Assembly (NCBI GenBank): GCA_963757135.1
Contig: CAVWQE010000004.1
Span: forward strand, 744,001 to 808,000
Source: Gp1-AA145 sp963757135
Lineage (GTDB): Bacteria > Acidobacteriota > Terriglobia > Terriglobales > Acidobacteriaceae
DNA length: 64,000 bases
Direction: 5' to 3'
Of this stretch, positions 49,077 to 64,000 are shown in pieces (the stretch's first letter is position 1; each line of letters starts with the position of its first letter). The position numbers and the translations under genes were made by a program. The notes beneath the pieces were generated by a model, which worked only from the letters and a program-made list of their open reading frames with translations, ran no database searches and was not told where the DNA came from.

Positions 49077-49664
49077 CTAGATTTCCATTACTTCTTTTTC
49101 TTTCGTCTTGCACATGTCTTCCATCTTTTTGATTTCGTCGTCTGTCAGCTTCTGAATTTCGCCGGTCGCCCGCTTTTCTTCGTCTTCGGTGATCTTCTTG
49201 TCTTTGAGCGCTTTCTTGATTGCGTCATTACCGTCTCGGCGAATGTTGCGAACTGCGGTGCGGTGATCCTCGAGAACTTTGTGCAAATGCTTGACCATCT
49301 CTTTGCGGCGCTCTTCAGTCAGCGCGGGAATCGGCACGCGGATGATCTTGCCGTCATTCATCGGATTCAGGCCCAACTCCGCCCCGCGAATGGCTTTTTC
49401 GATTGCGCTCAACTGCGAGGGATCATACGGCTGTACCGTAATTAACTGAGGCTCGGGCGCGTGGACGGTGGCAACCTGGTTCAGCGGCATCTGCGAACCA
49501 TAGGCCTCGACCGTAACCGGATCCAGCATGTGCACCGAGGCGCGACCGGTACGCGTGCCAACCAGCGCTTTGCGGAAGTCGTCAACGGCTTTGTCCATGC
49601 GGGTTTTCAGTTGCACGTAGGTGTCTCGTAGTCCGGCAACCGATGCCATCGTGGGCTGGGCCAT
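49077..49664 (-). CDS. frr: ribosome recycling factor
   Basis: Splits post-termination ribosomes together with EF-G. At 195 residues it is about ten longer than usual at the N terminus. Seen: MDKAVDDFRKALVGTRTGRASVHMLDPVTVEAYGSQMPLNQVA, ITVQPYDPSQLSAIEKAIRGAELGLNPMNDGKIIRVPIPALTEERRKEMVK, VRNIRRDGNDAIKK and the closing helix to KEKEVMEI. pyrH, the usual neighbour, is not next to it. A heptad hairpin starts directly after its stop. Confidence 0.97.
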   Translation of the reverse strand: MAQPTMASVAGLRDTYVQLKTRMDKAVDDFRKALVGTRTGRASVHMLDPVTVEAYGSQMPLNQVATVHAPEPQLITVQPYDPSQLSAIEKAIRGAELGLNPMNDGKIIRVPIPALTEERRKEMVKHLHKVLEDHRTAVRNIRRDGNDAIKKALKDKKITEDEEKRATGEIQKLTDDEIKKMEDMCKTKEKEVMEI

Positions 49665-49763
49665 GTCAGTGCTCCTCTCAAATCAAACTCAGTAGAATCA
49701 AAACGTTGAATTATAAACTGAATCTGAAAAGACTTTGACCGGAAGAGGTCTTCGGGATCGGCA

Positions 49764-49925
49764 TGACCGGGAAGGGCACGACTTCAGTCGTGCCAAACAC
49801 GCACGAGTAGAATTCGCGGCTTTAGCCGCTGAGGAGAAGAGCAGCGAAACCGACCTCGGAGGCTAAAAGCCGGTACACTACGGACTCTTTGCGGCACGGC
49901 TCAAGCCGTGCCCTTCCCGTCCGTG
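49764..49925. repeat. cluster of GC palindromes
   Basis: GGCACGAC-TTCA-GTCGTGCC, GCGGCTTTAGCCGC, GGCTAAAAGCC and GGCACGGC-TCAA-GCCGTGCC with GGGAAG/CTTCCC edges lie in a row in the 284-base gap between frr and the next gene. The same stems occur within ispE at about 19374-19435. No gene was seen here. Confidence 0.7.
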
Positions 49926-49948
49926 CCGCAACTCCGAAGCAACGCTTC

Positions 49949-50602
49949 TCAATCGAAGAGCTTTTGAAACGCTTGCAGCACTGAACCCGGAAAATTTGCA
50001 CGCTTCGCCTTCGCTTTGAATCCCAAATCGTGCCCCGCGCCTTCGACGGTGAGCAACTCAGTCTTTGCCGGGATCAACTTCCGCGCCGCTTCGATTTCTT
50101 CGATGGTGGCGAACGGGTCTCGAGTGCCTTCGACGAACAGCGTGGGGACATGGAGGTTCGGCAGATGCTGGGTACGCAACTGGTCGGGTTTACCGGGAGG
50201 ATGCAGCGGATACGAAAGCAGAACCAGACCATCGGCGATTGATTCTTCGGCGAGTAGCATGCTGGCTTGGCGTCCTCCATAACTCTGTCCGCCAAGGAAA
50301 AGACGCCCGGGTGCAATCTTCTTCATCGTCGCAATCGCGTTTTTCAATCCTTCGCGATCTCTAACGGCGTCCCCCGGCCGGGGCGGCCCGAACGTCCGCT
50401 TCTGACGGAACGGCAAATTGCAGCGCAAAACCGTGAAACCCGCGCCAGCAAAGGCTTCTGCCAGCGCCACGAGCATGGCCATCTGCGCGTTGCCGCCGGC
50501 TCCGTGGGAGAGCACGAGGCCATCGCCGGACGGTGACGAGGGACGGTGCAGGAATCCTTGCACCGGAGGATCAACTGCGAGATTGGAGACGTCCTCGTAC
50601 AT
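49949..50602 (-). CDS. alpha/beta hydrolase of the TEX30/KANL3-like group
   Basis: A 217-residue alpha/beta hydrolase. The oxyanion part is GLVLSHGAGGNAQMAMLVALAEAFA, the nucleophile elbow LFLGGQSYGGRQASMLLAEE, followed by LSYPLHPPGKPDQLRTQHLPNLHVPTLFVEGTRDPFATIEEIEAA with the acid, and VEGAGHDLG with the His. This order, with G-G-Q/R-S-x-G-G-R and SYPLHPPGKP, is typical of the TEX30-like group, for which no physiological substrate is known. It is divergent from the secreted protein at 50668. Confidence 0.9.
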   Translation of the reverse strand: MYEDVSNLAVDPPVQGFLHRPSSPSGDGLVLSHGAGGNAQMAMLVALAEAFAGAGFTVLRCNLPFRQKRTFGPPRPGDAVRDREGLKNAIATMKKIAPGRLFLGGQSYGGRQASMLLAEESIADGLVLLSYPLHPPGKPDQLRTQHLPNLHVPTLFVEGTRDPFATIEEIEAARKLIPAKTELLTVEGAGHDLGFKAKAKRANFPGSVLQAFQKLFD

Positions 50603-50667
50603 GAGCTTCGCCGAAACCCGATAAGTTTACAGCACGGAGACAATTCATTTGGCATCTCAAATCCGGA

Positions 50668-51468
50668 ATGATTCGCAGCCGATTGCCAACCTTGGTTTTG
50701 TTTCTGGCGAGCACTGTATTCGGTTCGGAGATTGTCTCTGCCGCCGAGGCTGTCCCGGTCCATCACCTTGAGGGTGTGACCTTCGGCTTTCTCACGCTTC
50801 GAAACACCGCCGGAGAGATCATCGCGAACGGATATCTGCAGCAGACCGCCAAGCCGGGGAGCGCCATCGTCACCGATGATCTTCAATTTCACTTTAAAGA
50901 CGGGTCGCTCTACCGCGAGATCACGAAATTCACCCAGCGTGGAGCGTTCCGGCTGGTGAGCAATCAGGTTATCCAGAAAGGCCCATCGTTCAAGCAGGAG
51001 AGCGAATCGTGGATTGACGCGGCATCGGGAAAAGTCACGGTTCGCACCATGGACAAAGGAAAAGAGAAGCGGACGACCAAGCAGATGAATTTGCCACCCG
51101 ACGTGGCTAACGGTTTGCTCTTTATTCTCGCAAAGAACATGGACCCATCGGCACCCGAAACCACGGTCTCGATGGTGGTGCCGTCCGACAAGCCACGCAT
51201 AGTCAAGCTGAAATTCACGCCGGGAGAAGAAAAGCCCGTCAAGTTCGGACTGCTAACCTTCAAGGCGCAACACTATGTGATGAAAGTGAAAATCGAAGGC
51301 GTCGCGGGCAAGGTAGCGCCGCTGGTTGGCAAGCAACCTCCCGACGCCCACTTCTGGACGATCAAGAGCGAAGCTCCGACGTTCGTCGAATTCGAAGGAC
51401 AGATGTTCGAAGATGGCCCGGTCTGGCGCATCGAGTTCGCCGCACCGGAGTTGGAAGGGGCAAAGTGA
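50668..51468 (+). CDS. uncharacterised secreted protein
   Basis: A 266-residue protein with a signal peptide (residues 1-25, ending VSA) and no family I can name. The mature part is beta-rich and charged: FGFLTLRNTAGEIIANGYLQQTAKPG, DDLQFHFKDGSLYREITKFTQRG, TVRTMDKGKEKRTTKQMNLPPDVANGLLFILAKNM and VKLKFTPGEEKPVKFGLLTF, ending HFWTIKSEAPTFVEFEGQMFEDGPVWRIEF. The last segment looks like a ligand-binding beta barrel (lipocalin-like), but this is a guess. Similar proteins occur in other Acidobacteria as I recall. Confidence 0.72.
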   Translation: MIRSRLPTLVLFLASTVFGSEIVSAAEAVPVHHLEGVTFGFLTLRNTAGEIIANGYLQQTAKPGSAIVTDDLQFHFKDGSLYREITKFTQRGAFRLVSNQVIQKGPSFKQESESWIDAASGKVTVRTMDKGKEKRTTKQMNLPPDVANGLLFILAKNMDPSAPETTVSMVVPSDKPRIVKLKFTPGEEKPVKFGLLTFKAQHYVMKVKIEGVAGKVAPLVGKQPPDAHFWTIKSEAPTFVEFEGQMFEDGPVWRIEFAAPELEGAK

Positions 51469-51476
51469 TGATCGCC

Positions 51477-51600
51477 ATTAGGGTGGAAGAGCGGCCATTT
51501 ATGGCCGCGTGAGCGCAGCCCGATTGAGGAGCTTTAGCTCCGGCGAGCCCTAAAGGCTCTGTTGTCGTAGCAACGCGGCCCTGGGGGCGCTCTTCCACAT
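51477..51600. repeat. GTGGAAGAGC-edged palindrome block
   Basis: It starts GTGGAAGAGCGGCCATTTATGGCCGC and ends GCGCTCTTCCAC, so the edges GTGGAAGAGC and GCTCTTCCAC are inverse. Inside are GGAGCTTTAGCTCC and GAGCCCTAAAGGCTC stems. One edge plus the GGCCAT hairpin is found inverted near 31290-31335. It fills the gap between the secreted-protein gene and pyk. Confidence 0.7.
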
Positions 51601-53063
51601 CACCCCTTCACCACATGCAGCCGCATAAAGTTCGTCGATCCTGAAGCCATCTGTGTCCCCGCGACCACCCCTAACACATCTCCTGACTTCACTCGTCCGG
51701 AGCGCAGCAATTCCTGCTCGGCGGTGGAGAGCATTTCTTCTGAACTGAGCGCATGATCGCGCTTGACCGGCTGCACACCCCACAGCAGGTTCATGCGATT
51801 GCAGACTGCCGGCATGTGGCTGAAGGCGTAAATGCGCGAGCGCGGGCGGTGCTTCGACAGCATGCGCGCGGTGTTGCCGGTCTCGGTGAAGACCGCGATG
51901 GCCGCCATGTGCAGGTCTTCAGCTGCGTGCGCGATAGACTCGCAAATCGTTTCCGAGATCGACAGGGCACGCTGCCTGCGCCGGCGGCGCGGCTGCATAA
52001 AGTCGGCGATGTTGTTTTCCGCCTCGACCACGATCTTCGCCATCATGCACACGGCCTCACGCGGATATTTCCCGCTGGCCGTCTCGCCCGACAGCATCAC
52101 CGCGTCAGTCCCGTCGAAGATGGCATTGGCGACGTCACTGGCTTCAGCCCGCGTGGGACGCGGGTTTTCGATCATGGATTCCAGCATCTGGGTCGCGATG
52201 ATCACTGGCTTGCGCCACTCAGCCGCGCGGCGGATCACATACTTCTGAATCACGGGAACTTTTTCCGGCGGCATTTCTACGCCGAGATCGCCTCGCGCCA
52301 CCATCACGCCGTCCGCGGCTTCAAGAATCTCCTCCAGTTGATCGAGGGCCTGGGGCTTTTCCAGCTTCGCAAAAACCGGAATGTCTGAGTTGCGCGCCGC
52401 GATGATCCCTCTGGCGGTGCGCACATCCGACGCCGACCGAACAAACGAGAGCGCGACCAGGTCGACTCCGTGCTTCACGCCGAATTCAAGGTCCTTACGA
52501 TCTTTTTCAGTCAGCGCGGGAATCGAAAGCACGGCTCCGGGAAGATTGATTCCCTGATGCTCGGCCAGAGTGCCGCCGTTGATGATCTCGCACTCGATGT
52601 CCTCGCCTTGCACCGCTTTGACGCGCAACTCAATGCGCCCATCCGATAAAAGAATGCGGGACCCGGGCTGCATCTCACGAGGCAAGTCTTTAAATGTGGT
52701 GGAAATTAAATCCCCGGTTCCTTCAACTTCGCGCGTGGTGATCGTGACCACTCCACCGGCTTTCAAAGTGACTGGCTTGTGATCTTTCAGCGCGCCAGTG
52801 CGGATCTTGGGGCCTTGCAGGTCCTGAAGAATGCAGATGGTTCGGCCCTCCGAAGCGGCCGTCCGCCGCAGGATTTCGATGACCCTGGCGTGATCGGCAT
52901 GCGAGCCATGCGAAAAATTTAGGCGGGCAACGTCCATGCCTGCTCGCATCAGCATGCGCAGGCCGGCTTCGGTGTTCGAGGAGGGTCCGATGGTGCAGAC
53001 GATTTTGGCGCACCGTGCTGGCGCGGTTTCGGGCGAAAAGAGAGGTGGAGAGTTTTCGGTCAT
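51600..53063 (-). CDS. pyk: pyruvate kinase
   Basis: Last enzyme of glycolysis, making ATP and pyruvate. The 487 residues show CTIGPSSNTEAGLRMLMRAGMDVARLNFSHG (the substrate/K+ site), the B domain with PGAVLSIPALTEKDRKDLEFGVKHGVDLVALSFVR, VFAKLEKPQALDQLEEIL with the catalytic Lys, MVARGDLGVEMPPEKVP, IIATQMLESMIENPRPTRAEASDVANA and a complete C-terminal domain. MTENSPPLFSPETAPARC is a slightly long N terminus. It is alone, divergent from a repeat-filled gap. Confidence 0.97.
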   Translation of the reverse strand: MTENSPPLFSPETAPARCAKIVCTIGPSSNTEAGLRMLMRAGMDVARLNFSHGSHADHARVIEILRRTAASEGRTICILQDLQGPKIRTGALKDHKPVTLKAGGVVTITTREVEGTGDLISTTFKDLPREMQPGSRILLSDGRIELRVKAVQGEDIECEIINGGTLAEHQGINLPGAVLSIPALTEKDRKDLEFGVKHGVDLVALSFVRSASDVRTARGIIAARNSDIPVFAKLEKPQALDQLEEILEAADGVMVARGDLGVEMPPEKVPVIQKYVIRRAAEWRKPVIIATQMLESMIENPRPTRAEASDVANAIFDGTDAVMLSGETASGKYPREAVCMMAKIVVEAENNIADFMQPRRRRRQRALSISETICESIAHAAEDLHMAAIAVFTETGNTARMLSKHRPRSRIYAFSHMPAVCNRMNLLWGVQPVKRDHALSSEEMLSTAEQELLRSGRVKSGDVLGVVAGTQMASGSTNFMRLHVVKG

Positions 53064-53164
53064 GGTGAGAGTAGTGGGGATATTGTAAGGGAACGGCTCT
53101 CATCTCGTGTTGGGAGGCGGCGGTCGTTGGTCAGCGGCGGTCGACCACCGATGTGCCCGTAGAT

Positions 53165-53390
53165 TTCCGGGCATTGTCGGGCCAAAAGTTACATCCAAAT
53201 GTCCCGAAGGGACAATTGCCAATAGACCGCCACTTCAGTGGCGGGTAATAGGAACATCGAACAGGAGTGCCGTAGGCACGACTGGAAATTCAACCGTCCC
53301 TACGGGACTGGATTCATCGCCTGCCCACCCGGCGTTGAAACGCCGGGCTATTATCATTCGTCCCTTCGGGACGAAGACTGGGGTGATTTC
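53165..53390. repeat. REP-like palindrome array
   Basis: Six short stems lie in a row: GTCCCGAAGGGAC, CCGCCACTTCAGTGGCGG, GTGCCGTAGGCAC, GTCCCTACGGGAC, CCCGGCGTTGAAACGCCGGG and CGTCCCTTCGGGACG. GTCCC/GGGAC stems alternate with others, spaced about 35-45 bases. The same stem types are at 12716 and 40206. This is the longest array in the window and occupies most of the gap between pyk and yihY. Confidence 0.78.
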
Positions 53391-53537
53391 ATGAGTTCAG
53401 GGGCAGGAGGAGCATTTCGCTATTTATTGACTGCGGCAAAGATCAATCCGTATGAATCACGCGGTGGTTGGGCTGTGTACTCGATCGCCCTCGTACTGGC
53501 ATCAATAGCCTGGGCTGGCTTTAGAAGAAACATCTAA
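53391..53537 (+). CDS. possible small membrane protein after the REP array
   Basis: ATG 53391 opens 48 codons: a short polar start (SSGAGGAFRYLLTAAKINPYESRGG) and a hydrophobic helix (WAVYSIALVLASIAWAGF) ending RRNI. There is no good ribosome binding site, and the frame also runs back into the REP array, which is not coding. It could be a real single-span protein or chance. Confidence 0.3.
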   Translation: MSSGAGGAFRYLLTAAKINPYESRGGWAVYSIALVLASIAWAGFRRNI

Positions 53538-53567
53538 ATTCACGCAAGCGACGGCTTGCGCGATCTC

Positions 53568-54518
53568 TTACCTCGCCGCGCCCGCCTTCAACTCGCTGCC
53601 CAGCAGCGATCTCGGAAACAGGATGGCGTTGAATTCAGCGCCGATCAGAATGACCAGCGAGATCAGATACATCCAGACGAGCAATGCGATGGCCGCTCCC
53701 AGCGAGCCATAGATCACGCTGTAGTCGGCATAGTGCTGCAAATACCATCCGAAGAGTATGGTGGTGAAAAACCACAGGATCGTAGCCAGCATGGCGCCCG
53801 GCAGCACGCTATGCCAGGGTTGGGTGCGCGGGACGGCATTGTGATAGATCAGGGCAATCACGGCCACGCTGGTGGCGATGGCAATCAGCCAGCGGATGAA
53901 CATCCACATCAGGTAAATGTAGGGGCTGAATTCGTGGCCGATGTGAAACAGAATGCGGGTTTCGATGCGATTGCCGAACGCAACAAGAATCGTTGCACAG
54001 CTCAAGGGGATTCCTGCCAGGATGACGAGCGACAGCGCAATCAGCCGCTCTTTCACCAGACCCCAGACTTTCGGCAGCTCATAGCAGCGGCGGAAGCCAT
54101 CCATCCACGACACCATCACGCCAGAAGCCAGCCAGAGCGTCAGTAGCGATGTCGTAAACAGCAGTCCAAATGAGCGCCCGGCGCTGCCGCGAAGATAAGC
54201 CTGCGCAGTGCTGGTGCCGGCGGGAAGAATCCTGGTGAGGGCGTCGGAGATCTCTCGGGAAAATGCCTGCGTGTTTCTGCGCGCCTGAAGCACCGAACCC
54301 AGGACAAGCAGCGTCGGGAAAAACGTCAGGATGGACGAATAAGCAGACGCCTTGGCGATGGCGAATGCGTCATGCTGAAACGCGCGCCACACCGCCCTTC
54401 GCAACAGACTTAGAAATCTAAAGATCAACGGTGACAGAGTAGAGTCGTCGGGCGTCTCAAGCAAGCGCAGAGTCGTCCCGGGTGCCTCATTCTGCAATCG
54501 TTGTGGGTTGGCGTGCAT
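53568..54518 (-). CDS. YihY/BrkB-family integral membrane protein
   Basis: A 316-residue protein of the YihY (UPF0761) family, with about six transmembrane helices. Family features are AFAIAKASAYSSILTFFPTLLVLGSVL near residues 55-80, LTLWLASGVMVSWMDGFRRCYEL, LIYHNAVPRTQPWHSVLPGAMLATILWFFTTILFGWYLQHYADYSVIYGSLGAAIALLVWMYLISLVILIGAEFNAIL with the G-S-L-G-x-x-x-x-L-x-W-x-Y motif. Members are often called ribonuclease BN by old mistake; the real function is unknown. ATG 54518 is chosen; GTG 54554 lies within the heptad repeat. Confidence 0.92.
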   Translation of the reverse strand: MHANPQRLQNEAPGTTLRLLETPDDSTLSPLIFRFLSLLRRAVWRAFQHDAFAIAKASAYSSILTFFPTLLVLGSVLQARRNTQAFSREISDALTRILPAGTSTAQAYLRGSAGRSFGLLFTTSLLTLWLASGVMVSWMDGFRRCYELPKVWGLVKERLIALSLVILAGIPLSCATILVAFGNRIETRILFHIGHEFSPYIYLMWMFIRWLIAIATSVAVIALIYHNAVPRTQPWHSVLPGAMLATILWFFTTILFGWYLQHYADYSVIYGSLGAAIALLVWMYLISLVILIGAEFNAILFPRSLLGSELKAGAAR

Positions 54519-54548
54519 GGGTTGATTGCTGAGTTGCCGCTCTGCTCG

Positions 54549-54622
54549 TGGCACTTAGCATTTAGCAATTAGCGCTTAGCCAGACGGCCAAATGCCAAGT
54601 GCAAAATGCTAAATGCAACTTG
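54549..54622. repeat. heptad hairpin 11 (TAGCAYT type), after rpoC
   Basis: The left arm (54549-54580) is TGGCACT / TAGCATT / TAGCAAT / TAGCGCT / TAGCC. The right arm (54586-54622), reversed, is TTGCATT / TAGCATT / TTGCACT / TGGCATT / TGGCC. The loop is only about five bases. It lies between the rpoC terminator-like hairpin and the yihY start. Confidence 0.86.
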
Positions 54623-54637
54623 AGAGGAGACAAACAT

Positions 54638-54661
54638 AAAGGGCGGCTTACGCCGCCCCTT
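54638..54661 (-). terminator. terminator-like hairpin after rpoC
   Basis: Read leftward, AGGGGCGGC-GTAA-GCCGCCCTTT is a strong stem 12 bases after the rpoC stop, followed by ATGTTTGTC, so the T-tract is weak. It may terminate or pause RNA polymerase at the end of the rpoBC operon. Confidence 0.6.
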
Positions 54662-54672
54662 GGATTTGCCAA

Positions 54673-58872
<4,200 letters not shown>

Positions 58873-58911
58873 TTCCCGCGGCCTTATCGCTGCCGCCAGC
58901 GGCTCGGAAAA

Positions 58912-59052
58912 AGTGGCTAGTGGCTAGTTGTTAGTTGCCAGTAACCATCTATCTTTCTTTAGCTGATGATTGCGAGCGGTAATCACCAGCTGTTTTCCTT
59001 CAAAACTTGTGAGAGCAAGGCTAGCCACTAACCACTAGCAACTAGCCACTGC
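58912..59052. repeat. heptad hairpin 12 (TAGTKGY type), between rpoB and rpoC
   Basis: The left arm (58912-58946) is AGTGGCT / AGTGGCT / AGTTGTT / AGTTGCC / AGTAACC. The right arm (59020-59052), reversed, is CAGTGGC / TAGTTGC / TAGTGGT / TAGTGGC / TAGC. The spacer is about 73 bases. In the direction of transcription it begins two bases after the rpoB stop, inside what should be a cotranscribed operon. Confidence 0.87.
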
Positions 59053-59053
59053 T

Positions 59054-63565
<4,512 letters not shown>

Positions 63566-63664
63566 TCGGATATAACTCCCAAACTTTTCTGCGCAGCCTG
63601 GGGCTGCGTCACAGCGGATACGCGGGGCGGGAACTAGCAGCAGTCATTCGCATTCAGCATCGAG

Positions 63665-63766
63665 TTAAAAACCCGAGTTAAACGCGTTAAAATCGTGAAT
63701 AATAGTAGAGACACACCAACGCGCCCGCAGGGACAGCATCTCCCTCAGGCGCCGCACAGAGCGCAT
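63665..63766 (-). other. possible leader peptide frame in the rpoB leader
   Basis: Between the rpoB promoter and rpoB itself, ATG 63766 opens 33 codons (MRSVRRLREMLSLRARWCVS then a short tail) and stops at TAA 63665. It is rich in Arg and Leu. There is no ribosome binding site, so this may be chance; it is listed because the leader is long and otherwise empty. Confidence 0.25.
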
Positions 63767-63931
63767 GGCCAATTAAATTTTGTCTTTTCCGCGCCAGTAT
63801 GCCTGTTTCCCGTCCCGCCGCCCGCAGGACAGTCTGCTAAAACCGTTTGCGCAGCCTCCGTCCGCTCCCCGCGTAATAACCGCGTTGAGGCTGCTCACCT
63901 AGATGAATGGGAAGCGGTGCTGATAGTGACT

Positions 63932-63961
63932 ATAATAACATCGCTTTCCGAATTTTGACAA
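63932..63961 (-). promoter_or_regulatory. likely sigma-70-type promoter of rpoBC
   Basis: Read leftward, TTGTCA (63961-63956), an 18-base spacer and TATTAT (63937-63932) match the -35 and -10 consensus well. Transcription would start near 63925, giving a leader of about 360 bases before rpoB. That places rpoB at the head of its own unit rather than behind rplL, at least from this promoter. A GC-rich palindromic stretch lies in the leader at about 63720-63840. Confidence 0.6.
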
Positions 63962-64000
63962 GCAGTGGTCGAAGAATTGCTGGCGATTCCATTTGAGCCA

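Noticed and set aside
63695..63958. An 87-codon rightward frame in the rpoB upstream region
   Set aside because: It runs across the leftward rpoB promoter and leader, is proline/arginine-rich without domains, and has no ribosome binding site.

Overview
The window looks like chromosome of an Acidobacteriota bacterium, probably class Terriglobia (Koribacter/Sulfotelmatobacter-like). This is inferred from gene content: a secreted VWFA-related protein of the acidobacterial type, a membrane protein with the Y-x-S-D-E-E-L N-terminal motif common in that phylum, orphan Omp85/TonB/OmpH genes, a moderately GC-rich sequence, and very many intergenic palindromes. No rRNA, prophage, CRISPR array, insertion sequence with transposase, or biosynthetic cluster was seen. 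Most of it is core housekeeping DNA.

Layout. 1-5 kb: uvrA (cut by the window edge), a secreted STN-domain protein, a VWFA protein and a YSC84/SYLF lipoprotein-like protein. 5-13 kb: a small membrane protein, a CDF metal exporter, a DUF4143 AAA ATPase behind a perfect palindrome, ligA, and a GxxExxY nuclease-fold gene inside an inverted-repeat element. 13-20 kb: peroxiredoxin, 3-methyladenine glycosylase, then a leftward block ispE - tRNA-Gln - prs - rplY - pth - rpsF - rpsR - rplI. 20-31 kb: membrane proteins, lipid kinase, GAF/SpoIIE phosphatase, rarA, a SpoU-type methyltransferase, tsaC and a DUF218 protein. 31-43 kb: DUF92, ku, glycosyltransferase, orphan VapB-type antitoxin, glyA, a dimerisation-domain-only kinase-like protein, alr, tonB, ompH. 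43-54 kb: bamA, a molybdopterin oxidoreductase, frr, pyk, YihY. 54-64 kb: rpoC and rpoB with a long rpoB leader.

The unusual part is between the genes. At least twelve gaps hold inverted repeats whose arms are tandem, degenerate heptamers of the form Y-R-G-Y-N-N-Y. Other gaps hold inverted repeats whose arms step by 8 (CTCCGTGN, around the GxxExxY gene and its remnant), 9 (after ku) or 10 bases (after rplY). All of these periodic elements begin within a few dozen bases of the 3' end of a gene or tRNA, and several supply the last codons and the stop codon. In the ribosomal-protein operon there is one in every gap from rplY to rplI. A second set of repeats, short GC-rich palindromes, occurs in intergenic DNA and also, in frame, inside ispE, ligA, rarA and the molybdopterin oxidoreductase gene. 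I could not search databases, so novelty is a judgement: parts of the 8-mer and REP-like families are familiar from other genomes, but I do not know of a description of the heptad hairpins in this phylum.
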